This document shows, in pieces, positions 8,109 to 17,597 of a stretch of DNA of 64,000 nucleotides (positions are counted from its first letter, which is position 1; each line of letters starts with the position of its first letter). Under the pieces are notes generated by a model. That model was not told where the DNA came from and ran no database searches. It saw nothing but the letters and a program-made list of their open reading frames with translations. The DNA comes from an uncultured Bacteroidales bacterium (GTDB taxonomy: Bacteria > Bacteroidota > Bacteroidia > Bacteroidales > UBA1715), in contig CALAUG010000030.1 of the NCBI GenBank assembly GCA_937892155.1, forward strand, positions 1-64,000, given 5' to 3'. The position numbers and the translations under genes are program-made.

Positions 8109-10481
8109 ATGGAAAAGAAAAATAATGTAAAGCAACAAAGTAATTCTATAAGTTTCAAAGAGTTTTTGTACCAATGTCAGGGCGAATGGAAATGGTTTGT
8201 CTTATCCGTTATGTTTTGCCTTCTACTGGCTGTTTGTTATTTATGGGTAACCCCAAAGTTATATAACCGTAGTGCAACTATCATGATTAAGCCAGAGAAT
8301 AATCGTAATTCTGGCTCGTTCACTAGTAAACTGCAAAATATGGGCGATATGAATTTATTTGGAACGGTGAGTGATGTGCAAAATGAAATTCTGTGTATCC
8401 AGTCAACGGATATTATGCTCGAAACGGTTAAGCGTATGCATTTGGACTACACTTATTCGACCTATAAATATTTGACAGAAAAAGGCGTATTATATGGAAA
8501 TAATTTGCCAATTGAAGTTGAAGTGCCAGAAATTCGTCCAGAACAGGGTTTTTCTATGACACTCAATATCAAAAATGGAGAAATCTCAATCACCAATTTG
8601 CAAACAAAGTTGGATGAAGTTGAGATTAATGACGAAGAAAAATATGTCTGTACTTTGGAAAAGCCAGTTCAAACATCTATTGGTACCATTTGTGTTCATC
8701 AAAAACAAACTGATTTGACTGATCAAACTATATATATCACACGTCATGGTTACCACAGTGCCGTAAGTGCGCTTCAAAGAAACATGTCGTTTTCATTGGT
8801 TAATAAACAAGCAGCACTAATCAATATGTCATGTAAGGATTATGTGCCTGCTCGTGCGGAGGATATTCTTAATACAATAGTTACGGTTTACAATGAGAGT
8901 TGGGTGAAAGACAAAAACTTACTTGCGGTTTCTACTTCTGATTTTATTAACGAACGAATACGAGTGATAGAGGAAGAGTTAGGTGCGGTCGATAAGGGCA
9001 TTTCCTCTTTCAAGAGTGAAAACAATATGATAGATGTGAATGCTTCTTCCACTCAAAATATAACTCAGGCAATCAATTCGGAAAATTCTATTCGTCAATA
9101 TACTAATGAGCTATATATGGTGCGATACATTCGTAATTATATGAATCAAAATAAAGCTAATTACAATTTATTGCCAACAGGATTGGGACTAAGTAGTTCT
9201 TCATTGAATAATCAGATAGAGGAGTATAACAGTAAACTTTTGCGACGAGATAATATAGCACGACAAAGTTCGGATGAAAGTCCTCTTGTGAAAGAAATCA
9301 ATAGCGAACTTGCTGCTATGCATTCTGCGGTTCTTAGTGGATTAGATAATGAAAAAGTTCGTTTGGAACAACTCATACAGGCAGAACAACGCAATCAAGA
9401 TAAGTACGCCGACCGTCTCACTTCGACTCCAATATTGGAACGGGATTTACGTACAATTGAACGTCAACAAGAGGTTAAAGAGGAATTATATCTCTACTTG
9501 TTGCAGAAAAGAGAAGAAAATGAGCTATCTCAAGCTTTTACAGCATACAACACTCGCATTGTGTCTAAACCATACGGTGGACTCCAACCTGTTTCTCCAA
9601 AGAGAAGTAGTATATTGTTGCTTGCTTTTTTGTTGGGACTTTTCGTGCCATTTAATATCATTTATCTAAGAAATGTCTTCAACACAGTAGTACGTGGACG
9701 CAAGGATGTAGAGTTCCTTTCTACACCATTTGTTGGTGAAATACCAATGGTACGAATAAAGCGAGCCGAAAAAGGAGCTACGGAAAAACTTGTGGTGAAA
9801 TCAAATAGTCGAAATATAGTTAATGAAGCATTTCGCGTTGTTCGTTCCAATTTGGAATTCATGATTGGTAATGGACAAAAGAAAGTGATTTTGGTAACCT
9901 CTTTTAACCCAGAGTCGGGGAAATCTTTCATTACTGCGAATTTAGCTGCTTGTATGGCAATAAAAGGTAAAAAGGTCGTAATGATAGATGTTGATATGCG
10001 ACACCAATCACTTAGTAATCATATAGACACGCCAAAACAGGGACTTAGCAATTATTTGGCAGATGTTATAGATAATTGTCCAATACACGAATTTCCAGGA
10101 CAAGAAAATTTATATATCATTCCATCAGGAGCAATACCGCCAAATCCAACGGAACTTCTCTACAGTGACAAAATGAAGTCGCTTATAGAAAAATTGAGGG
10201 TTGATTACGATTATATTTTTATAGATTGTCCTCCTGTAGAAATTTTGGCCGACACCTCAATCGTAGCGCAATATGCAGATAAGACTCTGTTTATCGTACG
10301 TGCTGGAGTGATGGAACGCGATATGTTGCCTGAAATAGATAAGTATTATACAGAACGCAAATTACCAGAATTGACACTTCTATTAAATGGTACAGATTCA
10401 TTTAAAGGTCATTATGGTTCTCATTATGGGTATTATCACCATTATGGAAATTATTATCAAGATGATAAAACAAACAATTAA
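8109..10481 (+). CDS. Wzc-like polysaccharide co-polymerase / BY tyrosine kinase
   Basis: 790 residues. Layout: N-terminal membrane segment (about 31-49), Wzz chain-length domain, a long periplasmic coiled-coil with a GNVR-type end (ILERDLRTIERQQEVKEELY), second membrane segment (about 500-520), then a cytoplasmic BY-kinase. The kinase has Walker A FNPESGKSF (around residue 600), Walker A' VVMIDVDMR and Walker B YIFIDCPP. The C-terminus is a tyrosine cluster (HYGYYHHYGNYY), the autophosphorylation tail. It controls polymer length and export with the Wza-like protein through cycles of phosphorylation. Complete, single-chain architecture as is usual in Bacteroidota. Confidence 0.92.
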   Translation: MEKKNNVKQQSNSISFKEFLYQCQGEWKWFVLSVMFCLLLAVCYLWVTPKLYNRSATIMIKPENNRNSGSFTSKLQNMGDMNLFGTVSDVQNEILCIQSTDIMLETVKRMHLDYTYSTYKYLTEKGVLYGNNLPIEVEVPEIRPEQGFSMTLNIKNGEISITNLQTKLDEVEINDEEKYVCTLEKPVQTSIGTICVHQKQTDLTDQTIYITRHGYHSAVSALQRNMSFSLVNKQAALINMSCKDYVPARAEDILNTIVTVYNESWVKDKNLLAVSTSDFINERIRVIEEELGAVDKGISSFKSENNMIDVNASSTQNITQAINSENSIRQYTNELYMVRYIRNYMNQNKANYNLLPTGLGLSSSSLNNQIEEYNSKLLRRDNIARQSSDESPLVKEINSELAAMHSAVLSGLDNEKVRLEQLIQAEQRNQDKYADRLTSTPILERDLRTIERQQEVKEELYLYLLQKREENELSQAFTAYNTRIVSKPYGGLQPVSPKRSSILLLAFLLGLFVPFNIIYLRNVFNTVVRGRKDVEFLSTPFVGEIPMVRIKRAEKGATEKLVVKSNSRNIVNEAFRVVRSNLEFMIGNGQKKVILVTSFNPESGKSFITANLAACMAIKGKKVVMIDVDMRHQSLSNHIDTPKQGLSNYLADVIDNCPIHEFPGQENLYIIPSGAIPPNPTELLYSDKMKSLIEKLRVDYDYIFIDCPPVEILADTSIVAQYADKTLFIVRAGVMERDMLPEIDKYYTERKLPELTLLLNGTDSFKGHYGSHYGYYHHYGNYYQDDKTNN

Positions 10482-10519
10482 TATTCTTTCGAAGATTGTG
10501 TCGTCTAAAATGTAAGGCT

Positions 10520-12499
10520 ATGATTTCGTACGCAAAAATTTATAGATTTTTACAGAGCAAGGTAGGTTCGTTTGGTTGCGTGGATAGTCGAATCGTATTG
10601 ACTTGCGATATGATTATATCTATCGTTGCTTCGTTGTGTGTTGCATTGATAGTGGAGCCTATGTCAGGTGCCGAAAATTTCTATTTCATCAAAGTCCTCA
10701 TTTCATCGTTCCTTGCGTCTATTGTGGCTTTTGCATTGTTTCATACGTATCGCATCATAGTTAGACATACACGAGTTTTAGACATGAAGAGAATTGCGTG
10801 TGCCGTGCTAACCAAAGTCGTTATTATCGTGACATTGTGGCTCTTCATTATTGGAGAAGTTGATATGTTTAATCAAGACTTTTTATACCTCCTGCTCGTA
10901 GTTTGTGTATTGGAATATTTCATAACCTTTTCGTTGCTTGTTTTAGCAAGAGTCTTGTTGATTGACATGTATGAAAAAATGGCAACTCCCGTCACGAGGT
11001 CAAGAAGTAAATTGATGGTTTATGGAACAACTCGGTCTTCAATATCTCTTTTGTCATTACTTACACAAAGTAAGAAATATGAAATCTGTGGAATTCTCAA
11101 TTTTGATAGCAAAAATTTCTCGCAAAAGGTTTTCAATTATAAAGTTTTTCCTTTCAATACAGTGGACGATCTTGAGTCTATTTTCAAAAAACAGAATTTT
11201 TCTTTTTTGATTTTCCCTACGCTTAGAGACCTCCATCAAGAAGAAGAGAGAGTTGTTAAATTTTGTCACGATTGTGGCGTGAAGATGCTGATATCTCCTA
11301 ATATAGATAATGCTTTATCAAATGACAATGAATTTAAGCTTGGAATTAGAGAAATTAAGATAGAAGATCTTCTTGGACGCGATGAAATTCAAATCAACAT
11401 GAAAGAGGTCCGTCGTAAGTTCCTCGGTAAAACAGTAATGGTGACGGGAGCAGCAGGAAGTATAGGAAGCGAATTGTGTCGGCAAATGGCTACTTTGGGA
11501 GCATCAACCATTGTCCTTTTTGACAATGCTGAAACGCCACTTCACGATATACGTATTGAACTTGATGAGAAATGGGGGAAAAATGCTCCTGATGGAGAAC
11601 GAGTAAAGATTGTACCAATTATAGGTAATGTGTGCGAACGGGATAGACTTGAATATGTTTTTGAACGATACCAACCACAGATAGTTTTTCATGCGGCCGC
11701 ATATAAACACGTTCCTTTGATGGAGGAAAATCCTTGCGAAGCAATCAAAACGAATGTTACTGGGACAAGGAATGTTGCGGACTGTTGTATTAAATATGGT
11801 GTCAGCAACATGATAATGATTTCTACTGATAAGGCTGTCAATCCAACGAATGTGATGGGGGCTACAAAACGTGCTGCGGAAATGTATGTGCAAGGTCTGA
11901 GTCAGAATATTGCTTCAGGTGGAATAAAATGTGAAACAAAGTTTACTACTACTCGATTTGGAAATGTGCTTGGTTCCAATGGTTCCGTTGTTCCTCTTTT
12001 CCAAAAGCAACTTGAAAATGGAGGTCCGCTGACTGTTACAAGCCCAGAAATTTGTAGGTTCTTTATGTCTATCCCAGAAGCTTGTCGTCTTGTGTCTGAG
12101 GCTACATCATTAGGTATGGGAGGCGATATTTTCGTATTTGATATGGGTGAACCAGTCAAGATTATTGATCTTGCAAAAAATATGATTAAGCTGGCTGGGT
12201 ATGTTCCAGAAAAAGACATTAAGATTGAAATCACTGGACTAAGACCTGGTGAAAAATTATACGAAGAGGTTCTTGCTACTGAAGAAAATTCTACCATGAC
12301 TGAGCATCCTAAGATTCGAAAGGCTAAAATCCGTAGCGTTAATTTTGATGAGGTCCAACGACTTTGTAACGAACTCGATGTGCGTGCGACCGTGTTGAAA
12401 GGTAATTGTAATTGTCAGATGGAGGTTGTTTCTCTACTCAAACAACTTGTCCCAGAATTCAAAAGTCAGAATTCAATCTTTGAAAAATTGGATAACTGA
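10520..12499 (+). CDS. WbpM/CapD-like nucleotide-sugar 4,6-dehydratase (membrane-bound)
   Basis: About 659 residues. Four or five N-terminal membrane helices are followed by a nucleotide-binding CoA-like domain and an extended SDR domain. Its NAD site VTGAAGSIGSE begins near residue 308, followed by FHAAAYKHVPLMEENP and the catalytic region ISTDKAVNPTNVMGATKR. The usual SDR tyrosine is replaced by Met (VMGATK), as in the WbpM group. Predicted to convert UDP-GlcNAc-type sugars to 4-keto-6-deoxy products for capsule repeat units. The frame is open from a TTG at 10496, but ATG 10520 is preferred because the upstream codons look non-coding. Last gene of the export operon, followed by a strong terminator. 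Confidence 0.88.
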   Translation: MISYAKIYRFLQSKVGSFGCVDSRIVLTCDMIISIVASLCVALIVEPMSGAENFYFIKVLISSFLASIVAFALFHTYRIIVRHTRVLDMKRIACAVLTKVVIIVTLWLFIIGEVDMFNQDFLYLLLVVCVLEYFITFSLLVLARVLLIDMYEKMATPVTRSRSKLMVYGTTRSSISLLSLLTQSKKYEICGILNFDSKNFSQKVFNYKVFPFNTVDDLESIFKKQNFSFLIFPTLRDLHQEEERVVKFCHDCGVKMLISPNIDNALSNDNEFKLGIREIKIEDLLGRDEIQINMKEVRRKFLGKTVMVTGAAGSIGSELCRQMATLGASTIVLFDNAETPLHDIRIELDEKWGKNAPDGERVKIVPIIGNVCERDRLEYVFERYQPQIVFHAAAYKHVPLMEENPCEAIKTNVTGTRNVADCCIKYGVSNMIMISTDKAVNPTNVMGATKRAAEMYVQGLSQNIASGGIKCETKFTTTRFGNVLGSNGSVVPLFQKQLENGGPLTVTSPEICRFFMSIPEACRLVSEATSLGMGGDIFVFDMGEPVKIIDLAKNMIKLAGYVPEKDIKIEITGLRPGEKLYEEVLATEENSTMTEHPKIRKAKIRSVNFDEVQRLCNELDVRATVLKGNCNCQMEVVSLLKQLVPEFKSQNSIFEKLDN

Positions 12500-12613
12500 T
12501 ATGATAGCAATAACGCTTTTATAGAGTTTTGTGAATTTGTACGTACGAAGTGCGGACAGAATAATAATTTTGAGTCCATACGAAAGAGAAAAATCAAAAT
12601 TAGGATTCAAGGG

Positions 12614-12645
12614 AAAAGGCGTTCTCATTTGAGAGCGCCTTTTTT
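12614..12645 (+). terminator. Rho-independent terminator, likely bidirectional
   Basis: A 13-bp stem pairs AAAAGGCGTTCTC (12614-12626) with GAGAGCGCCTTTT (12631-12643), loop ATTT, one G-T wobble, and is followed by T residues. It ends the polysaccharide export operon. The A run on the 5' side makes it usable on the minus strand for the convergent GT4 gene that stops at 12654. Confidence 0.85.
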
Positions 12646-12653
12646 ATACATTT

Positions 12654-13778
12654 TTATTTTCTCGCTTTTTCAATAGTGTCCCATAGCAATTCTGCCGTCC
12701 GTGTCCACGAAAATTTTTCTAATTGTTTTTTGCTATTTTCAATTAATTGTTGACGGAGGTTGCTATCTGTATAAAGTGTTGTCATTGCTTTTGCGATAGA
12801 TTCTACGCTTGTCGGATCGCATAGCAGTGCTGCATCGCCGGCGACTTCGGGCATAGAGGTACAGTTTGAAGTTATCACTGGTGTGTTGCAGGCAAATGAT
12901 TCCAAAATTGGGATGCCGAATCCTTCAAAAAATGGAACGTATGTCATTGCAAATGCCGAACCGAGCAAATAATTCAAATCTTTGTCGGACACTCTGCCTG
13001 TAAATACTATATCCTTTTTGTAAGGGTGCTGGTCGTAGGCTTTTTGAATGGAATGTGCCAAAAACATTGCTTCTCCAACAATTACTAATTTATAATCACT
13101 TTGCGTTTCGCGTTTAAATGCAGAAAACGCAGCAAACAGGTTTTCTATGTTTTTGCGTGGATGGAGTGTACCAGCATACACAAAGTATTCGCTATTTTGT
13201 GTGTATTTCTGACGGATAAGCTTTTTTTCGGCTTCAATCAGTGGTTGGAACGAACTGCTTACTCCATTATACACCACGTCAATTTTTTCAAGCGGAATGT
13301 TGTAGAGTGTATGAATATCTTGTTTTGAATATTCCGAGACAGTCGCAATGCGTGTTGCTTTCGCTGCATATTGCGGAAAATATTTTTGATAATATTTCCG
13401 TACTAACCGTGGTAAATGTTCTGGGAAATGCTCAAAATTCAAATCGTGTATCACGTCTACAATTGGCACTTCGCAGTCAAGTACCGAATATCCGTCGGTG
13501 GAAATGAACATGTCTGGCTTCAAAGCTTTTATAACTCGTGGCAGCTGCGAATGGAACCAAAACCACCACAAAAACGGGTGGCGTGTCTGAAACGGCACAA
13601 TAATCGGTTTTACGTTGTCGGCGAAAATAAAATCTTTGTCGTACATTCTGTCGAACAGCAAATAGAATTCGTGTTCGGGATGAGCAAGACAAATGTGTCT
13701 AATTGTTTCGTATGTGAAACGCGAAATACCGTCAATTCGTCCTTTAATAAGAAGCCGTGTATTTATAACAATTTTCAT
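12654..13778 (-). CDS. Family 4 glycosyltransferase (GT-B fold)
   Basis: 374 residues, starting MKIVINTRLLIKGRIDGISR. The C-terminal Rossmann domain carries the GT4 signature FFEGFGIPILESFACNTPVI (around residues 283-302), with the E-x7-E acid pair, and AGTLHPRKNIENLF before it. It resembles mannosyl- or other hexosyltransferases of LPS and capsule loci that act at the inner face of the membrane. It lies 18 nt downstream of folK on the same strand and converges with the export operon, so it is probably a separate transcriptional unit from the 1-12499 cluster, although the glycan-related job is shared. Confidence 0.9.
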   Translation of the reverse strand: MKIVINTRLLIKGRIDGISRFTYETIRHICLAHPEHEFYLLFDRMYDKDFIFADNVKPIIVPFQTRHPFLWWFWFHSQLPRVIKALKPDMFISTDGYSVLDCEVPIVDVIHDLNFEHFPEHLPRLVRKYYQKYFPQYAAKATRIATVSEYSKQDIHTLYNIPLEKIDVVYNGVSSSFQPLIEAEKKLIRQKYTQNSEYFVYAGTLHPRKNIENLFAAFSAFKRETQSDYKLVIVGEAMFLAHSIQKAYDQHPYKKDIVFTGRVSDKDLNYLLGSAFAMTYVPFFEGFGIPILESFACNTPVITSNCTSMPEVAGDAALLCDPTSVESIAKAMTTLYTDSNLRQQLIENSKKQLEKFSWTRTAELLWDTIEKARK

Positions 13779-13796
13779 ACTACAAAAGAACGTAAT

Positions 13797-14291
13797 TTAA
13801 ACGGGTTTTACAATACTCTCGTCTGTGCATTCTTCAAGTAAGGTTTTGTTACTTTTTTGCAGAATTGGATGAATATATTCAGGAATGATTTCGCACAGGG
13901 GAACTAATGCAAATCGACGTTTGTGCAATAATGGATGTGGAATAACTAAATCGTCGTAGTCAACAATATCGTTGTTGTAGTATAACAAATCAATGTCAAT
14001 GGTACGTGATTCGTAACCAGATTGTTCGTGTCGTACGCGGCCACATTTGTTTTCTATTGCCTGGCAACGAAGCAGTGTGTCGTGTGCAGAAAACTCCGTC
14101 TCAACGATAAGAGCCTGATTGTAGAATTCATCGTCGGATTCAAATCCCCATGCTTTACTGGCATACAGAGCAGATTTTTTTATGCAGTTTCCTATGTGTT
14201 GTTCTATGTAAGTTTCGACGGTGGAAAACATTTTTCGTTTATCCCCTAAATTCGCACCAAGTAAAATGACAACGAAGTTTTTTTGTGACAT
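13797..14291 (-). CDS. folK: 2-amino-4-hydroxy-6-hydroxymethyldihydropteridine pyrophosphokinase
   Basis: 164 residues, cytoplasmic. FolK transfers pyrophosphate from ATP to 6-hydroxymethyl-7,8-dihydropterin in folate synthesis. The start VVILLGANLGDK and the HPPK signature RTIDIDLLYY (96-105, with the Mg-binding Asp pair) followed by VIPHPLLHKRRFALVPL are diagnostic. Length is standard. Its start codon at 14291 lies opposite the sppA promoter, whose -33 element is inside the first folK codons, so the two genes are divergent from a very tight region. It leads a two-gene unit with the GT4 gene. Confidence 0.95.
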   Translation of the reverse strand: MSQKNFVVILLGANLGDKRKMFSTVETYIEQHIGNCIKKSALYASKAWGFESDDEFYNQALIVETEFSAHDTLLRCQAIENKCGRVRHEQSGYESRTIDIDLLYYNNDIVDYDDLVIPHPLLHKRRFALVPLCEIIPEYIHPILQKSNKTLLEECTDESIVKPV

Positions 14292-14312
14292 TGGACTAAA
14301 AAATTATTTTTG
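14282..14312 (+). promoter_or_regulatory. Bacteroidota-type promoter of sppA
   Basis: TTTG at 14282-14285, a 19-nt spacer, and TATTTTTG at 14305-14312, an exact fit to the TTTG / TAnnTTTG pattern of the Bacteroidota primary sigma factor. Transcription would start near 14319, 29 nt before the sppA ATG. Confidence 0.75.
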
Positions 14313-14347
14313 TAAAGGTTTCCAAAAAACTTGATAAAACAAACGAT

Positions 14348-16111
14348 ATGAAACAGTTTTTTAAAATTCTTTTTGCGTCGTTATTCGGTGCGATATTAGG
14401 AGTACTTCTTTTGATAGTAATAGTTGTTGCCATTGTTGTCGGTACATCGTCAGCATCGTTGTCGTCGTCGGTCAATTACAAAGATAAAAATGTGCTTGTT
14501 TTGAAAAACGTTGTTTCCGTTGGAGAAATTTCTACTCCAAATACGCCAGCATTGTTTTCGGGAATGGATCTGAACTCTAAAATCGGTTTGATAGATTTTA
14601 TGCGTGTTTTGGATTGCGCGGCACAGGATTCAAAAATTAGTGGCATTGTGTTGGACGATGTCGTTTTTGATGCTGGTTATGCTTCTATTGCTGAGATTGC
14701 CGACGCACTGAAACGTTTTAAGGAATCGGGGAAATTTGTTGTAGGACATTTTAATACCTTGTCGCAGAAATCATATTTGGTAGCATCGGTATGTGACGAG
14801 ATTTCTATGAATTCCGAAGGAATGGCTGAATTTCATGGAATTTCGGCAACATCAATTCACTATAAAAATTTATTGGAAAAAGTTGGTTTGAAGCCTGTTG
14901 TTATCCGTTGTGGCAAATATAAAAGTTATGTGGAATCGGTAACAGCCGATAAAATGAGTGAAGAGAACAAGGAACAAAAGCAAGCGTATATTAACGATAT
15001 ATGGTATTCGTTTGCAAGAAACGCAAGCACGTATCGTAACATAAATGTTTCGCAATTGAATTCTTTTGCCGACAGCGTGTTGGTATGTACGCCGAAAGAA
15101 TTACAAGCTTTTGGATTTATTGATAGAGTGCAATATGCAGATGTTTTTTGGCAATCGGTGAAGAAACGAATGGAATTACCAGATGACGAAAAAGTTTCAA
15201 CAATATCGTTCAGGTCTTATATGGACGATTGTTTGCTACAAATGGAATCTGATACAGCAAAGGCGAACAATATTGCTGTTATTATTGCCCAGGGTTCAAT
15301 AGATATGGGGAAATCCGACGAGGAGTCAATAGGAAGCGAAACGTATGTTAAGTTATTTGAAAAAGTAAGGGAAGATAAATCCATTCAGTCGGTTGTATTT
15401 CGTATTAATTCTGGTGGTGGTTCGGCTTTAGCATCGGAATTGATTTGGCGAGAAGTTTCCCTTACTGCGCAGGAGAAGCCAGTAATTGTATCTATGGGCG
15501 ACATGGCAGCGTCGGGAGGATATTATATTGCATCGCCGGCGACAAAAATTGTGGCATCGCCGATGGCACTAACGGGTTCTATAGGTGTTTTTGGAATGTC
15601 GATGACAGCAGAAAATTTAATGAAGAAAATTGGTGTGAGCTACGATAAAGTTAATACTCACTCCCATTCCGATTTTGGTAATATTACACGCGATATGGAA
15701 CCGGAAGAATTGAAAGCAGTTGAGAAATCAATAGATCAAACATACGCGACATTTAAACAACGTGTATCGTCAGGACGTGGAATTTCTGTTGATTCCGTTG
15801 AGGTCATTGCACAAGGCCGTGTTTGGAGTGGAGAACAAGCGGTGAAAATCGGACTTGTTGACACATTAGGTGGTGTGAATACTGCATTGTTGCTGGCCCA
15901 AAATGAAGCGCATTTGGAGCGGGGCTCGTATGGGATAAAAATCTATCCAAAATCTAAGACATTATTTGATGAAGTGTTTGCAAAATTAGATACGCAATCG
16001 TCTGTAGTAGAAAAACTTACGGATGACGTGGAATTGCAGCACATATTACAGAATGTACCGACAGAAAGTGGCATTTATGCAAAATTACCATACAATATTC
16101 TTATAAAATAA
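14348..16111 (+). CDS. sppA: Signal peptide peptidase A, 67 kDa type
   Basis: 587 residues. An N-terminal membrane anchor (ILFASLFGAILGVLLLIVIV) precedes two ClpP/crotonase-like domains. The catalytic pair of SppA is visible: the general-base Lys in GKYKSYVE (Lys192) from the first domain and the nucleophile Ser389 in GDMAASGGYY from the second. It cleaves left-over signal peptides in the cytoplasmic membrane. The length fits the long E. coli-like form. Its stop overlaps the lpxK start by one base, so sppA and lpxK are coupled. Confidence 0.95.
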   Translation: MKQFFKILFASLFGAILGVLLLIVIVVAIVVGTSSASLSSSVNYKDKNVLVLKNVVSVGEISTPNTPALFSGMDLNSKIGLIDFMRVLDCAAQDSKISGIVLDDVVFDAGYASIAEIADALKRFKESGKFVVGHFNTLSQKSYLVASVCDEISMNSEGMAEFHGISATSIHYKNLLEKVGLKPVVIRCGKYKSYVESVTADKMSEENKEQKQAYINDIWYSFARNASTYRNINVSQLNSFADSVLVCTPKELQAFGFIDRVQYADVFWQSVKKRMELPDDEKVSTISFRSYMDDCLLQMESDTAKANNIAVIIAQGSIDMGKSDEESIGSETYVKLFEKVREDKSIQSVVFRINSGGGSALASELIWREVSLTAQEKPVIVSMGDMAASGGYYIASPATKIVASPMALTGSIGVFGMSMTAENLMKKIGVSYDKVNTHSHSDFGNITRDMEPEELKAVEKSIDQTYATFKQRVSSGRGISVDSVEVIAQGRVWSGEQAVKIGLVDTLGGVNTALLLAQNEAHLERGSYGIKIYPKSKTLFDEVFAKLDTQSSVVEKLTDDVELQHILQNVPTESGIYAKLPYNILIK

Positions 16112-17133
16112 TGCGTCACCTACGATATATATTATTCCCTCTCACGCTGTGTTACTGGCTTTTTACGTATTGCCGCAACAAGTTTTTTGATTGGGGAATT
16201 TTGCATCAAACTTATTTCAGAATTCCTATTATTTCCATAGGAAACATTACTGTAGGTGGAACGGGGAAAACACCTCATGTTCAATATATTATCAGTTTGC
16301 TACTCAATAAAAATATTGCAACATTGAGTCGTGGTTACAAACGGAAATCAAAAGGCTTTGTGCTGTCGCAGGAGCAGACAACTGTCGCGGAGCTTGGTGA
16401 TGAACCATATTTATTGCAGAAACGTTTCCCTAATGTACATGTTGCCGTGTGCGAAAAACGAGTTGATGGCGTAAATGCACTGCTTGATAAAATTTCTGAC
16501 TTGCAGGTGGTTATTCTGGATGACGCGTTTCAGCATAGATATGTAAAACCTGGATTACAGATTGTGTTGATTGACTATAATAGACCATTGTGGAGTGATT
16601 ATGTTTTCCCTGTGGGATATATGCGAGAAGGTGCTTATGCCTTGCGTCGTGCTGATGTTATTGTTGTATCGAAATGCCCTGAAACATTGGATGAAGGTAC
16701 AGCAAAGCAGTGGAAGGAAAAACTTGCGTCTTTCGGTAAACGTGTGTTCTTCTCCGCTATGGAATATGGCTCAGTATACGATTTTGCAACTAAACAGGAA
16801 TATAGCAACCAGCAATTTTTCACAGATAAAAAGATATGCCTAATCACGGGAATTTCTCAACCTGCACCATTACTTGAATATGTGAAAAAGTTTGGTTGTG
16901 ATGTGCATCATATTGCATTTCCAGATCATTATTCGTATTCGGAAAACGATGTTGAATTGTTGGACGAAATGTCATTACAACGAACGCTTGTAACAACTGA
17001 GAAAGATGTCTATAAGTTGAGTGAAATTATACCTTCCAAACAATTATTTGTGGTGCCAGTAATGCCCAAAATTTTATTTTCCGAAGCGTACGATTTCGAG
17101 AATTGTGTGTCGGCATTTGTAGAAAAGAAATAA
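16111..17133 (+). CDS. lpxK: Tetraacyldisaccharide 4'-kinase
   Basis: 340 residues. LpxK phosphorylates the 4' position of the tetraacyl-disaccharide 1-phosphate precursor to make lipid IVA. The N-terminal hydrophobic helix (YILFPLTLCYWLFTYC) anchors it to the inner membrane. The P-loop is IGNITVGGTGKTPHVQ, and VVILDDAFQHRYV is the conserved DDxxQ block of the family. Full length. It follows sppA with a one-base overlap. Together with kdsB at 30998 it shows that this cell makes lipid A with Kdo. Confidence 0.95.
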   Translation: MRHLRYILFPLTLCYWLFTYCRNKFFDWGILHQTYFRIPIISIGNITVGGTGKTPHVQYIISLLLNKNIATLSRGYKRKSKGFVLSQEQTTVAELGDEPYLLQKRFPNVHVAVCEKRVDGVNALLDKISDLQVVILDDAFQHRYVKPGLQIVLIDYNRPLWSDYVFPVGYMREGAYALRRADVIVVSKCPETLDEGTAKQWKEKLASFGKRVFFSAMEYGSVYDFATKQEYSNQQFFTDKKICLITGISQPAPLLEYVKKFGCDVHHIAFPDHYSYSENDVELLDEMSLQRTLVTTEKDVYKLSEIIPSKQLFVVPVMPKILFSEAYDFENCVSAFVEKK

Positions 17134-17183
17134 TATATTTGCAAGGATAGAATATAATTGTTGAATACAAAAATCAATATAAA

Positions 17184-17597
17184 ATGAAGATAGCAGTAGA
17201 TTTTGATGGTACATTGGTAGAGCATAAATATCCTGCAATTGGAGCTAAAAAACTTTTTGCGTTCGAGACATTGCGCGAGTTGCAAAAACGTGGTGACCAA
17301 TTAATATTGTGGACATACCGTTATGGTCGTTTGTTAGACGAAGCTGTGGAATTTTGCCGTAAAAACGGTGTGGAATTCTATGCGGTTAACAAAAGTTATC
17401 CCGAAGAAGAATTTGACGAAGCGCAGATGAGCCGTAAAATTGATGCAGATTTTTATATTGATGACCGTAATGTGGAATTTGGCGGAGAGATAGACTGGTC
17501 GTTAATTTGCCAAAAATTGAATGTTGGTACAATGAGTGCCAGCGAATATGAAAATCCACAAAAACAATCATTTTTAGGAAGATTGTTTGGAAAATAG
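17184..17597 (+). CDS. Small HAD-superfamily hydrolase (BT0820-like)
   Basis: 137 residues, cytoplasmic. The N-terminus MKIAVDFDGTLVEH has the HAD nucleophile motif (Asp7, Asp9). LILWTYRYGRLLDEAVEFC supplies motif II, and DADFYIDDRNVEFGG holds the acidic motif IV. There is essentially no cap domain. It belongs to a small Bacteroidota family (BT0820-like) with no assigned substrate. A TATATTTG box at 17134-17141 without a convincing -33 element may be its promoter. Its end overlaps the putative TTG start of priA by 11 nt. Confidence 0.8.
   Translation: MKIAVDFDGTLVEHKYPAIGAKKLFAFETLRELQKRGDQLILWTYRYGRLLDEAVEFCRKNGVEFYAVNKSYPEEEFDEAQMSRKIDADFYIDDRNVEFGGEIDWSLICQKLNVGTMSASEYENPQKQSFLGRLFGK

Noticed and set aside
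11504..12297. Two minus-strand frames of about 130 codons in the CapD-like gene
   Set aside because: Both overlap the SDR core on the other strand; no promoter, no start context, no recognisable protein.
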